In this document: positions 31,997 through 44,200 of the stretch, one piece after another
How positions within the stretch are numbered: the first letter of the stretch is position 1
Layout: every line of letters starts with the position of its first letter
Assembly: GCA_943736015.1 (NCBI GenBank)
Contig: OX031065.1
Span: forward strand, 36,594,427-36,658,426
Reading direction: 5' to 3'
Source: Tridacna crocea
Taxonomy: Eukaryota; Mollusca; Bivalvia; Cardiida; Cardiidae
Length of the DNA: 64,000 bases
The notes under the pieces: model-generated
The model's database searches: none
What the model was told of the DNA's origin: nothing
The model's input: the letters and a program-made list of their open reading frames with translations, nothing else
Position numbers and translations under genes: made by a program

Positions 31997-32142
31997 CATG
32001 TTGTCAACTTTTATTTTTATGTCGTTATTGTGATGTAGATTTGATGAAAAATGGTTGTTGTCTTTTGTACATCCGTTGTAAAGACATAAATAAAGTAAAG
32101 AAACGTGTGTGTTTTCTCATGCAGTGTTTATATTTTGAGTTT

Positions 32143-32215
32143 GAAATGTGGAAAAATAAGACCATGCTGGTTATCTGATTTTGCACCTTTTCCCACAATG
32201 CTTACGAAAACTTCC
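32143..32215. mobile_element. MITE-like hairpin fragment, type F
   Basis: ACCATGCTGGTTATCTG and TTTTCCCACAATGCTTACG, shared with 34665-34740; a diverged relative of the hairpin families. Confidence 0.55.
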
Positions 32216-32264
32216 TCAGTAAACGTATCAGGAAACATAGAGGAAGTCTGTGCAATTAAAATGT

Positions 32265-32317
32265 GTGTGAGAGAGAGGAAGAGACAGAGAGAGACAGAGA
32301 GAGAGAGAGAGAGACAG

Positions 32318-32388
<71 letters not shown>

Positions 32389-32425
32389 GACAGACAGACA
32401 GACAGAGAGAGAGAAAGGGAGATAA
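32265..32425 (+). repeat. (GA)n/(GACA)n microsatellite
   Basis: About 160 bp of GA and GACA repeats. It produces artefactual Arg/Glu/Thr and Ser/Leu/Val ORFs on both strands. Confidence 0.97.
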
Positions 32426-32459
32426 GGAAATGCAAATATTGTTGCCATTCCATTTTCTG

Positions 32460-32620
32460 GATTCTTAGGACCTTGCGTGGAAAGGAGAACATTTTGGTAA
32501 CCAGCGGGTTTTTTCCCCCTATAATTTTTTCGACCATGTTCAGGACTATTGTTTCATTTGTCACAATTTCGAGTGTAGAATTTTTCGTTTGGTACTTGAA
32601 ACAGTATACGCGTATCTACT
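32460..32620. mobile_element. Decayed MITE
   Basis: GTGGAAAGGAGAACATTTTG and GGTAACCAGCG recall a hairpin; nothing else is clear. Confidence 0.45.
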
Positions 32621-32639
32621 GCCATAAAAAAAATTGATA

Positions 32640-34510
32640 GGCAGTGTCAATTTATAAACCTAACTGCACAGATTCCTTGTTGTACGGATTTTGGTCGTCT
32701 GAAAAAAAAAGTCTCCTTTGCCCGTTTCTAGCATTTGCCTATTTTCATATTTATTTGTGTGACTTTTAGAAGTTCCTGTATGAACACTTTTACTTTCTCT
32801 CCACTTTGTTTACACTGATTTACGTCAATGGGAAGTTGTGTGATGCACGAACCAAAACCGGCTAAAATTATGAGCATTTTTATGGTCAAAGGGAAAAAAC
32901 TCATATTTACTGACTTCACTTTTTATGGCAGAGTTACTTCCCTTACATTTGTGGACAGCATAAACCCGAAGACGAATAAACATCATTGCTGCTTGTGAAG
33001 ACGATTTGTATCGAAAAACAAAAAAGGAATGTTAATAGTTCTGTCATTATTTCTGGTAAAGTTTAAGATGGGATTGAATATGCTGCTACTTCTGAAAATA
33101 TCATGACAAAAAAAAAAACAGTTGCAGACGTGGTTTCTATTTTGTACACAGATGGTAGTTCCCCATGTATTAGTCTCAGATGATAATTCTAGCCTTTGTT
33201 GACATACAAAGTATAACAAAACAAACAAATAAAAGGTGAGACAGGCAAAATGCATCTCTTCATTGGCACTATGTACAGTGGGCATTTTAGCAAAAAGGAA
33301 TTTCCGTTATTATTATGAAGTCAGTCGACCGTAAAAAGACATTGATACCATCTGAGAGTAATATTGCGTCACATTTGTAAACAATGCGACCGCCGTAATT
33401 TAAACTTGGAAATAACAATTCGGTTATCAAATTAAGAGACCACGCAGAAATTAAATGTGATTTTTACAATAAAATTTATCAACTTATGAATGTATTCTAT
33501 GAATAAGCTTTATCATGTAAAACTATTTAAACTTTATGAACCAACGACATGTTTACGTTCAATTAGGATTTCGAGATTATTAATAAATATCATTAATATG
33601 GGCTGAATTGTCATATTCCAATCATTTATTTGATCATTGACTGTAAGGAACAGGGGGCAGATAGTAAAAGCATACAGGTCTGAATCTTTTGGGCTAATAA
33701 ATGAAAATAATGCTGTGCTTTTCCCCTAGTTTATCAATGTCGATCCCAGTTTAGAACCCCCCCCCCCCCATTTTCCTCTTTTTTAGTGGAAGTGGGTTGT
33801 AAGAAGGGAGGTCACTCTCTATTAATTTGAACACTTAATCGCTGAGACAATAAATTTATTTAAAAAAACGCAATGTTCAGCATACGACCTTTAACTGAAA
33901 ACTACCAACGGGGAAACCATCAGCACGGACTTTACCCGGGTGTACTTATCAGTGAACGTGCAGTCTGATCTTGAATCTACATGGTCCATTCAGAATATTT
34001 TTTCCAATAGAAAACTCCTTTGAAATGGAAAAGATTGGGTTTCAAAATCGGCTTGAAAGTCTTATGTTTATTATTTAGCAGAATAAGTGTTAAAAGAAGG
34101 TCCGGGTTTGTCGATAGACCGTGAGGGTACAAATTAACCCTGCACCGGTTTTTAAAATTTCGGTGTGACTGTTTGTAATAGTTGAAACAAAGACGGTTCC
34201 GAGAGGGCGGGGTAGCAAGAAGGGAGAGTACTCTTCACAACTAATGGATACCAGATTGTTCGAGTTTTTTCCCTTTGACCATAATATTAAAATGGAATCT
34301 GATGGTGAATGTATCTATGCCATAGGGTCCGAGTCCAATTCACAGGGATATTTAGGAGCTCTCATTTAATTCTCTTGTTTATCTCTACTGTCTATGTCAT
34401 GACGGGGTTTGTTTACGCCACAAAGTCGGCTTCTCGTCAGATTTTTGTGAAACTTACTCATTTTGTGTATCTCATCAATAGCTTGACATCTATCGAGTTT
34501 GAAAAAATTC
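32640..34510. other. Non-genic stretch
   Basis: No exon, MITE or TIR element recognised over 1.9 kb, apart from a C run of 11 near 33761. The quietest repeat-free stretch of the intergenic region. Confidence 0.5.
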
Positions 34511-34515
34511 CAACA

Positions 34516-34808
34516 ATGTAACAATAAAGGAAGAAATCTAGCTCTTTGAATCTTGATGGATCATTACTTTACCAAATAGTATGGGAAAAGTAGCCATTTC
34601 TTTTTTATGCGATAAAGTCTACATTTGTGGTTAGATTTCAGTTTTGTGTTTGAAAAGGTGAGAAAACATGTGGAAAAATGAGACCATGTTGGTCATGATT
34701 TTGCACCTTTTCCCACAATGCTTACGAAAACTTCCTCTGTTAGGTTGAAGCTCACGATCCTGTAGTAAACGTATCAGAAAACATACAGCAAGTCTGTACA
34801 ATGAAAAT

Positions 34809-34840
<32 letters not shown>

Positions 34841-35160
34841 TTCAAAATACAAATATTGCTATATGTAAAGTTGTGAACTCATATTTTAGTCTCTTCAAAA
34901 TCCTATATATCTGCAGATGATAAATTCATTTTTTGGTACAAATGAACTTCATTTCTCTGAAAGGGTGAAAAAAATTGTGGGAAAATAATGAAATACTGAT
35001 TGTAAGCGCCCCCTTCGCCTTTTTTTCCAACAACATTGTCAAAAGCTATCTCCCGCAGATTCTATCTCCCGCAGAGTGGTATTCAGCAACTTAGCACTAT
35101 TTGGTAAAGTAATGATCCATCAAGATTCAAAGAGCTAGATTTCTTCCTTTATTGTTACAT
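34516..35160. mobile_element. 645 bp element with perfect 65 bp terminal inverted repeats
   Basis: 34516-34580 and 35096-35160 are exact complements, starting ATGTAACAATAAAGGAAGAA. The inside holds two decayed hairpin-MITE-like segments and a (GA)n run (34809-34840). Confidence 0.9.
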
Positions 35161-35199
35161 AAGTCTAATAAACAGAAAAAAAAAAAAACGCTTATAATT

Positions 35200-35281
35200 A
35201 GAGATTACTCGTTTTACCCTTTTCCAACAATGTTTATAAAAGTATTTTTCCTCTTAAAACCGTGCGATTAGTAAAGGGTTG
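35200..35281 (-). mobile_element. MITE half remnant
   Basis: CCCTTTTCCAACAATG and TAGTAAAGGGTTGAG; only the L side remains. Confidence 0.55.
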
Positions 35282-35639
35282 AGAGTGCTTTAACGAACAA
35301 TGCCGGCTAGAAGTTGGGGTTCCTCTACATAGAGAAATGACGCATGGGTCATTTTGTAGGGCAGGGTAATTTCTCTGCATTACACGGGCATGCGTTCCTG
35401 AAGTTCGTTTTACCAGTACTCTAGTACTCAGTATTCTTCCAACCTACAAGACCGATTCCTCGTAAAAATCTGTCTCTCTTGTATAAATCTAGATCTACAG
35501 ATTTTTCCACGCCACGGTTGCACCGTGTTTATAGAGCCGATTTCACGTGTCGTGTTAGAACTGTGAAAGAATAGTCTAGTTTCTCTTATCTAGATTCTAA
35601 ATACTTCAGGTGAATTGAATTGAAAACATTTAGTAGTCT

Positions 35640-35900
35640 ATAAGTTATTAATCATATTTCATTTGTATGAAATTAAATCGGAGGAAGGCAAAGCCGACCG
35701 ACGATTTAATCTTATACAAATAGAATATAGAAATAATCTTCTTTCTATCGTGGTTTATCGTTCAATAAACCACAGTGTTGAGTTATGAGGCAAATAAAAA
35801 ATCCACGAGTGCGATAGCCCGATTGGTTTTTTCATTGCTCCTCATAACTCACAACGTGGTTTATTGAAAGATAAATCGAAATTTGAAATAAGATTATTTC
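35640..35900. repeat. Pair of imperfect hairpins
   Basis: ATTAAATCGGAGG...CCGACGATTTAAT and CAATAAACCACAGTGTTGAG with its complement near 35845-35880. Probably a foldback repeat. Confidence 0.65.
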
Positions 35901-36463
35901 GATTCTCCTAACATGACCAACTCTTAATGAAAGGAAAACAAATTCATACCGGAGTGAAAACGTGGATGCAGACTGTATTCCATTGAATAACTTACTCACT
36001 TTCTTTATACAGAATGACGTCACTTTATTTACAGAATGACGTCAATTTATATTGAATAACGTAGATTTTACCACTCTTCCGTTCCACTGTGTTTATAATG
36101 CAGAATTCACATTTCATGTTAGATTAGTCTTTGTTCAGTTTTTCTATCCATTCAGAAGGCTCATATTTGAAAAAAAATTACCAGCTATTTTCCATAAACC
36201 ACCCAACGCAGGTTGATTTTGATCATTAATCCATTTTTAAAAACGTCGCAGTTTATCTGGATTTACTACGCGACCTTTTGAATATAGAAAGCTGGGTATC
36301 TAAGAAATTATGTCCACTTCGTCATAAAAAAGAAATGATTATGTTAGAAAAGTACTGCAAAATGGCTTTTATAATGCTCAAAATTATTGGACCTCTCTTC
36401 CAAGCTGAAAGAATGGATGAACATTGTGGTACATGTGAATAAGTTCTGGGAAACCCTCCCAGT

Positions 36464-36623
36464 TTAAATCTTTACCAAATGAAAAAAATTTAGACTTGTC
36501 CAAATTAAAAGCATATATTATGCAGAAGACAAAATAAATGTGATTGAAGAATTAAAAGTTAAGTTTAGAAGAGTAGAGCACATAGTAGCAAAAGGAGAAA
36601 ATGTTGGTTTTGGAAAGGGTTAA
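36464..36623 (-). mobile_element. TTAA MITE, descending side deleted
   Basis: R arm and AAAAGGAGAAAATG present, then directly GGAAAGGGTTAA. Confidence 0.85.
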
Positions 36624-36697
36624 AGTAGAAAAGGTTAAAATTTAACGGGTACAAGCTGACCGTAACCGAGAGAAATGTGTTTTTTTAGGTCCCCAAA

Positions 36698-37925
36698 TGG
36701 GGCAAAGTGTATTTCCCGGCCCTACCTGTCAAAATGGGTCATAATTCCCGGCCCTTGCGGCCCCCATGCTAAATTTTTTATTCTTTGTCGTATTATGCTC
36801 AGAATAGTATTAAAATAAAGCCTAGGTTTCAGACTTTTATATGATGTGAAATACAATATGGTCATTGCAAAATTTTTGAAATATTGTCAATCAAAAGTGA
36901 GTAAGATTTTCGTATTTCCTTCCAGGTATTTGGTGAGTTACACAAATCCGGCCCCTATGCTAAATCTTTTATTTTTCGTTGTATTATGCTCTAAAAAGTA
37001 TTAAATTGAAGCCTAGATTTCAGACTTTCATATGATATGAAATACAATATGGTCATTGCAAAACTTTCTGAAATATTGTCAATCAAAAAAGTAGATAAGA
37101 TTTTCGTATTTTCTTCCGGGTATTTGATGAGTAACACAAATCCGGCCCCTAAGTTAAATCTTTTATTTTTCGTTGTATTGTGCTCAAAACAGTATCAAAT
37201 TAAAGCCTAGATATCAGGCTTTCATATGAACTTTGAAATTATATCATAATTTTTTATATTGTTTGAAAAGTTTAATTTCTAATACAGGGGCCGGATAGGT
37301 TGTTGGATTCACACATAGAAATACAGTGTATTCCCTTCTAAAAATTTACAAAGTTAAAATCTAATTACCCAATAATGCATGCGTTAAATTTTATTTTCTT
37401 AATATCATTCAAGAGCTTAAGTTAAGGACTTTATAACGATATATTTTTTCGTAGGATCAAGGGAAAAACAAGTTTTAAATATAGGGGCCGGGTTTTTATC
37501 TCTAAAAAAATACAACACATTTTAGTAATAAAAAAGGGCGAATTTCAAACGCTACACATGCATGAAAAGTCAGGTTTCTACATACCATTAGAAAGGTTAT
37601 TACCTAAGCTTTAATTTGGTGCTAATCTTATTAAATTTGACAAATAAATGAAATATTTAGCAAGTGGGGCCGGATTTTATCACTAACAAATTACGACGCA
37701 TTTCAGCAAAAAAAGTGAAGAATTTCAAACGCTTTTTTCATAACTACACATGCATGAAAAATCAAGTTTCTATATACCATTAGAAAGGTTATTACCTAAG
37801 CTTTAATTTGAAGCTAATTTTATTAAAATGTACTGACAAATAAAATATTTAGCAAGGGGGGCCGTTAGGGCCGGGAATTATGGCCTATTTTTGATTGGGC
37901 CGGGGAATACACATACCACCCAAAT
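36698..37925. mobile_element. 1.2 kb TIR element with internal repeats
   Basis: TIRs near GTGTATTTCCCGGCCC (36707) and GGGCCGGGGAATACAC (37899), about 60 bp long including AATTCCCGGCCC. CCCAAATGG on both sides suggests a 9 bp target duplication (Mutator-like size). Three direct 180 bp units (GGTCATTGCAAAA, TTATGCTC) and a pair of inverted-sense units fill the inside. Confidence 0.82.
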
Positions 37926-38140
37926 GGTTCCCTGCCTATTCGGTAGACTACATATCCTATAGTATGTAATGCAGAGTACCGATCAAGAATTAAACCGAAA
38001 GTAGAATTTCACAACATTGCGACTTAGAAGATGAAACCTAGAACTTTCCAAATCCATTTAAAGTAATCGTTAGTTTATGATTTAGCTTCCTAGGACTACC
38101 ACCAGTAGATAAAAGACAATGTGTGACATTACACTTACAG

Positions 38141-38275
38141 AATCGTGTCTGTATCATAGAGATCGACCAGGATTTAATGCAGTTCAAAAGGAACTACAGA
38201 AAGCTGGATGGATTTCACAAAAATACATCCATAGACTTGCCATGGCTGTTTGTTGCTGTAGGAAGCGTCTAAAGG
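38141..38275 (+). CDS. Unnamed gene, first visible exon
   Basis: 135 bp after ttacag, donor gtaaat. Encodes RPGFNAVQKELQKAGWISQK and YIHRLAMAVCCCRKRLK, ending in phase 1. If unspliced upstream, an in-frame ATG at 38119 would start the protein. Confidence 0.78.
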
Positions 38276-41200
38276 GTAAATATTCAGATTTTTTATCATT
38301 TTATATCTTGACTAGATGAGTTTTTTTTTTCTTTTCTGTTATACAGCATTGGCAGACACTAAGTTTGCTCCAAGTCTAATTATTATAGAAAGTGGTGTAA
38401 GAAGAAAAAGGAGAAAGAAAAATTGTTTTTTAGAAAAAAATGAAGAAAAGAAAAAAGTTACGAGCATTTTCTCCTTTCACTAGAGTGTTTCTTGTTTTGC
38501 ACAATATAAATCCCAAGCTCTTTTGAATTGTCACCTGCAACAGGGATTCTACATTATACATAACATGATCCCTGCCTGCAAGTGCTTTTAAAATGGACAA
38601 ATCTAAAATTTTGTCCATAGGTAAGGCTGAATCCTACTAGTGTCAAATAGAACTTTGTAGAACAAGATTGTAGATTGTAGATTGCTAGTTTATAGCATAA
38701 ATTTAGATACCACTCTTTGACATTTTGTGAGATGTTCAGGCTTAACCCATTACCACACAATCCCTTCTTTTGATGACCCTGAGAAAGAAGCCTTTAGAAA
38801 ACAATGTGGAATAAGGAGAAAATGCTGGTAGCCAGCATTTTTCCTTTTACCACAATGTTTTCTTATCTTCACAAAACAAATTTCAAATTTCCAGTCACTT
38901 TTATTTTGTCATCTGGAAATGCTTTTGATTTGGACAAGCCTAAAATATTGTTATTTGGTAAATAGTTAAAGAGTCTCCAAATTGCAATATTTAGGGCTTT
39001 TTTGCTGCTTGTAGTAGCAGATAGTATACTCCATGTATTCTGACTCTTTGCCAGATGGAAAACTTTTAGGCTAGCTCAAATTCAAAGCATTAACTCATGA
39101 CCAAACGACAATATTTTAGACTGGTCCAGATTGAAAGCATCTGCAGATGACAAAATGAAAGTGACTGAAAATTTGAATTTTTTTTTTTGTGAAGGGTAGA
39201 AAACATTGTGTGAAAAGGAGAAAATGCTGGTTACCAGCATTTTCTCCTTTTCCCACAATGTTTTCTAGAGGCTTCTTTCTCAGGGGTGTCAAAAGTAGGG
39301 ATTGTGTGGTAATGGGTTAAATTCACAGATGATACATAAAGTATTGTTGAAAGCAAGAGATATAGTACATGTACACCCTTTATATGACAAAAAGCATTGG
39401 GAAAAGCAAAAAAAAGAATGTTGGTTACCGGCATTTTCTCCTTCTCACAATTTTTTTTTCAAAAGCAATTTTTAACTTTTTGTCTGCAAATACACATACA
39501 TTCAACATATATATCTTCTGTAAAGAGTTAACTCTTTACCATACAATGTCACCTTTTGACATCCCTGATAAAGAAGCCTTTTAAAAACATTGTTGGAAAA
39601 GGAGAAAATGCTGGTTACCAGCATTTTCTCCTTTTCCCACAATGTTATCTACCCTTCCCAGAAAAAATTTCCATTTTTGAGTCCTAATTATTTTGTCGCC
39701 TGCAAGTGCTTTCAATTTGGACCAAGCTTAAATTTTGTCATTTGTTAAAGAGTTAACTCTTTACTACACAACAAAATTTTAGACTGGTTCAAATTGAAGG
39801 CATTTGCAGACGACAAAATAAAGGTGACTGAAAAATTGAAATTGTTTAGGGAAGGGTAGAAAACACTGTGGGAAAAGGAGAAAATGCTGGGTACCAGCAT
39901 TTTCTCCTTTTCCTGCAGTGTTTTCAAAAGGCTTCTTTCTCAGGGGCGTCAAAAGTAGGGAGTGTGTGGTAATGGGTTAAAGTGTTATCAGCCACTCATT
40001 GTCATTCTGTATTTGCAGTAGATACCAAGTATGATTTTGGCAGAGACAGACTACTCTGTGTAAAAGCCTATTTCTACGAACTGTTGAAAGAAGACAACCA
40101 TGGGCATGATACATATTGCTCTGCAACACTCAGATCGTATATTCTGGACTGTCTTCAGCAAGTCAGTGTAACAGATTACAGTCGATGTCAGTTCTTGGAT
40201 ATATTGTACCAGGCCAAACATGGTGAACTACAGGCTCTGAAACGGGAATGTGGACAGTCTAAGACGCAGGAAAATATTACAGATGAAGTAAAGGAGAATG
40301 ATCCACCAAAAAGGAAGAAAATGACAAAGACTCAAATTGAATGCATGCTGAGGAAAAGGAAAAGAAAGATGGCAATGTATGTGATAAAACTGATGATGTT
40401 TCCAGGAAATTTTCCAAGACTTAAATCAGATGAAGATTTAAAAGAATTAGGAAAGCGGAAAGACTGTTTTGTAGAACCGCATGATCTTTTGAATAACAAA
40501 AGTTTTAATGGCAATTTAAAAATAACTTACGTGAAGGTGTGGACCAACCGGAAAGATACTTTAGACAAAGTGCAACAAACTTTAATGACAAAGGCTGCAG
40601 CTGTCCAGAAGGAAATGGATAAAATGCATCAGGTATAATTAGATATTTCAGTTTGGTTTCTCTCTCAAATACATAAAGGACTAGACTACATACCTTCAGA
40701 AACAAATATATAGAGGATTTTTGGTTTTTTTGGTGAAAGATCGAAATTTATTTCATCGAGTGGACACCATCAGTAATATTTTCACGAGTGGCACAGCCAC
40801 GAGTGAAAATATTACCGATGGTGTTTACGAGATGAAATAGATTTCGATCTTTCACTGAAAAAAATAAATATTCTATTTATTTCATGCTTTTAACCCTTTT
40901 TAGGAGGACTTTATCAAAATCCAGTGCAGTTCTTTTCCGTTATTCCCTGTGGTGTACCCTCCCGCATACCAACGCATTACAATATTACGTCAAGCATGAG
41001 AAGTGTAAGGTATAGGACGTCATATTTCCCATCTGGTTGTGAGGCACGCGCAATTTACCTAGGCAACAAGAACATGAAAATCGGTATTTTCACTGATAGT
41101 ACCAGTGTAAGATCGGAAAATATTTTCACTGCTATTTCTTCATATCCTACCGTAAAGCATAAAATAATGATTGGTTTATGTTCATAAACTGGCACACATG

Positions 41201-44200
41201 AGCTATGCTCTCTGAAAAGGGGGCTTAACCCTTTCCCAAATGGCAAATTTATAGACTGGTCCAAATTCAAAGCATTTGCAGACAACAAAATAAATGTGAT
41301 TAAAGAATCGAAATTTGATTTGGAACAGGTAGAAAACATTGTCGGGAAAGGAGAAAATGCTGGTTACCAGAAGTCTTCTTTCTCAGGGGCATCAAGAGTA
41401 AGGATTGTGTGGTCCTTACCGTGAAAATTTGCAGTTAGCATGCTGTATGTCTCTCAAATTATGGGATATATCTTTGAGATGGTGTAAAACATAATGGAAT
41501 CAGATAGAAAATGCCATATGACAAAATTTTAGACTGGTCCAAGTTGAAGCATTTGCAGATGACAAAATAAAATCGACTGAAAATTTGAAATTTCTTTTGG
41601 GAAGGAAAGAAAACATTGTGGGAAAAGGAGAAAATGCTGGTTACCAGCATTTTCTCTTTTTCCCACAATGTTTTCAGGAGGCTTCTTTCTCAGGGTTGTT
41701 GAAAGGTTGGATGTAGTAAAGGGTTAATAACACTTTTTTTCACACTGTTTAATGATGAAGAATGCTTTTGAAAACATGTTGGAAAAAGAGGAAAATGTTG
41801 GTTACCAGCTTTTTCCCGGTTTCAATATGCTCTCTTCCCATCCCTGTGATAAATCCCCCTTGTTTTTGGCACATGACTGACAAAACACTACATAATTGAC
41901 ACAACACTACATAATTGACATAACACTACACAATTGACATGACACTACATAATACACACAATGCTACATAACTGACACAACATTGCATAACTGACATGAC
42001 ACTACATAACTGACATGATGCTACATAATTGACACAACTCTACATAATTAACATGACACTACATAACTGTGTGCAAATGATGTCAATGTGGATTTGTCCA
42101 AAATACGGTATATGTATTTATTGCCTATGAAATTCTTTGTTGCTCAAAACAAATGATCATGCCTCTAAAAGGTTAAAGAACATTGTGGAAAATGGAAGAG
42201 ATGCTGGCCACCTGCATTTACTTCCTTTCCAATAAAGTTTCAAAAGCCTTCTTCTCTAAGGTGGTAAAAAGCCAGGATTGTTTGTTGCAGGGTTAATGTT
42301 ATAACTTGTTATCAGTAGGTACATGTTTCTGTAGGAATTTTTCTGTGAACCAGTGTTTAACCCTTTCCCAAACAACAAATTTTAGACTCTTCCAAACTCA
42401 AAGAGTTTGCAGACAACAATTTCAGATTTGATAATATTGCAGAAGGTTCTCCAAATGGGTAGAAAACACTGTGGGAAAAGGAGAAATTGCTCGTTACGAG
42501 CAATTTCTCCTTTTCCCACAGTGTTTTCAAAAGTCTTGTACTGCAGACACGTAAAAACCAGGGCTTGTTTGGGAAAGGGTTAAATCTTGACCTCTATTTT
42601 AGACCCAGCTGGAGAAACGCAGGGAAGAAAGGCGGCAACATCTTGAATGGAAAAAGAATATTTTAGAAATGAATAGACAGTGGCAGGATGTAAGAGGTAT
42701 GGGAAGTTGAGTCAAAACTGTTTGCTGTTTTTCCTGTGTCTTTAAACTAGTTACCAAACAACAAAATTCTTGACTAGCCCAAATTGAAACCATTTGCAGA
42801 TAGCATAATAAATGTGAATCAGAAATTGAAATTTGATTTGGGAAGGGTATAAAACATTGTGGGAAAAGGAGAAAACCAGTATTTTTTCCTTTTCCTACAA
42901 TTTTTAGCTCCACTGGCCGAAGGCCAGCAGGCTTATGTCATGGCCCGCTGTCCGTCGTCCATCCATCCATCCATCCATCCATCCATCCATCCATCCATAT
43001 GTTAACTTTTTTTTTAAACATCTCCTTCTCTGAAACTACCAAGCCAATTTTGATGAAACTTCACAGAAATGATCCTGCCATGGTCCTCTTCAGAATTACT
43101 TGAAAGAATTTACTTTCTTCAAAAACTCTGGTTGTCATGGCAACAAAACTTAGAAATTTTGGAAATCTTTGAAAATCTTCTTGTCTGAAACCATAAGGCC
43201 TAGGGCTACCAATTTTGGCATGTAGCTTTATTAGCCTTGGAGTCAAATTTGACCCCGCCCTGGGGGTCACAAGTTTTACATAGGCTTAAATAGAGAAAAT
43301 TTTAGAAATCTTCCTCTACCTAGCCACATGGCCTAGGGTTACCAAATTTTGCATTTGACCACGAGTGCCCAACTTACAGTCATGGGGTCAAATTTTACCC
43401 TAACCAGGGGGGGGGGGGGGGGGGGTCGACATTTTTACAGAGGCTTATATAGAGAAAACTTAAGAAATCTCCTTGCACCTAACCATAAGGCCTAGTGCTA
43501 CCAAATTTTGCATGTGGCTTTATCTTGTGGGCCAGTGGAGCGATACAGGGCCATCATGGCCCTCTTGTTTTATTATCTTTCTTTCTCAGGGTATTTAAAA
43601 GGCAGGATTTTGTGGGAAAGGGTTAACTAGTTACCAGATAACTAAATTTTTTTACTGGCCAAAATTGAAAGCAACTGTAAATGAAAAAGCGAATGCTATG
43701 AAATGATGAGATTTTACTATAATAGGGTAGGAGAAATTGGCAAAAGAGGGCTCAAACTGGTTGCCAGCATTTTCTCTTTTTCCCATAATGTTTTCAGAAG
43801 TTTTATTTCCTAGCGGCATTCAAATGGATTATAATGTTGAAGATTTAACTCATTACCAAATGACAATATTTTAGGCTTGTCCAAATCGAAAGCATTTGCA
43901 GACGACAAAATAAAAGTGACAGAAAATTTAAAATTTGTTTTGTGAAGGGTAAAAAGCGTTGTGGGAAAAGGAGAAAATGCTGGTTTACCAGCATTTTCTC
44001 CTTTTCCCACAATGTTTTCAAAAACATTCTTTCTCAGGGTCGTTAAAAGTCGGGATTGTGTGGTAAAGAGTTAAATAGTTACCAATACTTTCTGACACGG
44101 ATATATTGCAGGCAACTTCTAAGAAATCTCGTAAAATGGATAATGCCATCACAGTGAGAACAGTTTTGGTGCGATAAATTTTTGGAAAAATAACTCGCTG

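Noticed and set aside
32105-32637. Several 100-codon ORFs on both strands
   Set aside because: Composed of (GA)n/(GACA)n microsatellite translation.
44112-44165. Possible extra exon after attgcag in the unnamed gene
   Set aside because: In the required phase it meets a stop after two codons, and skipping it joins 42696 to 44233 in frame.
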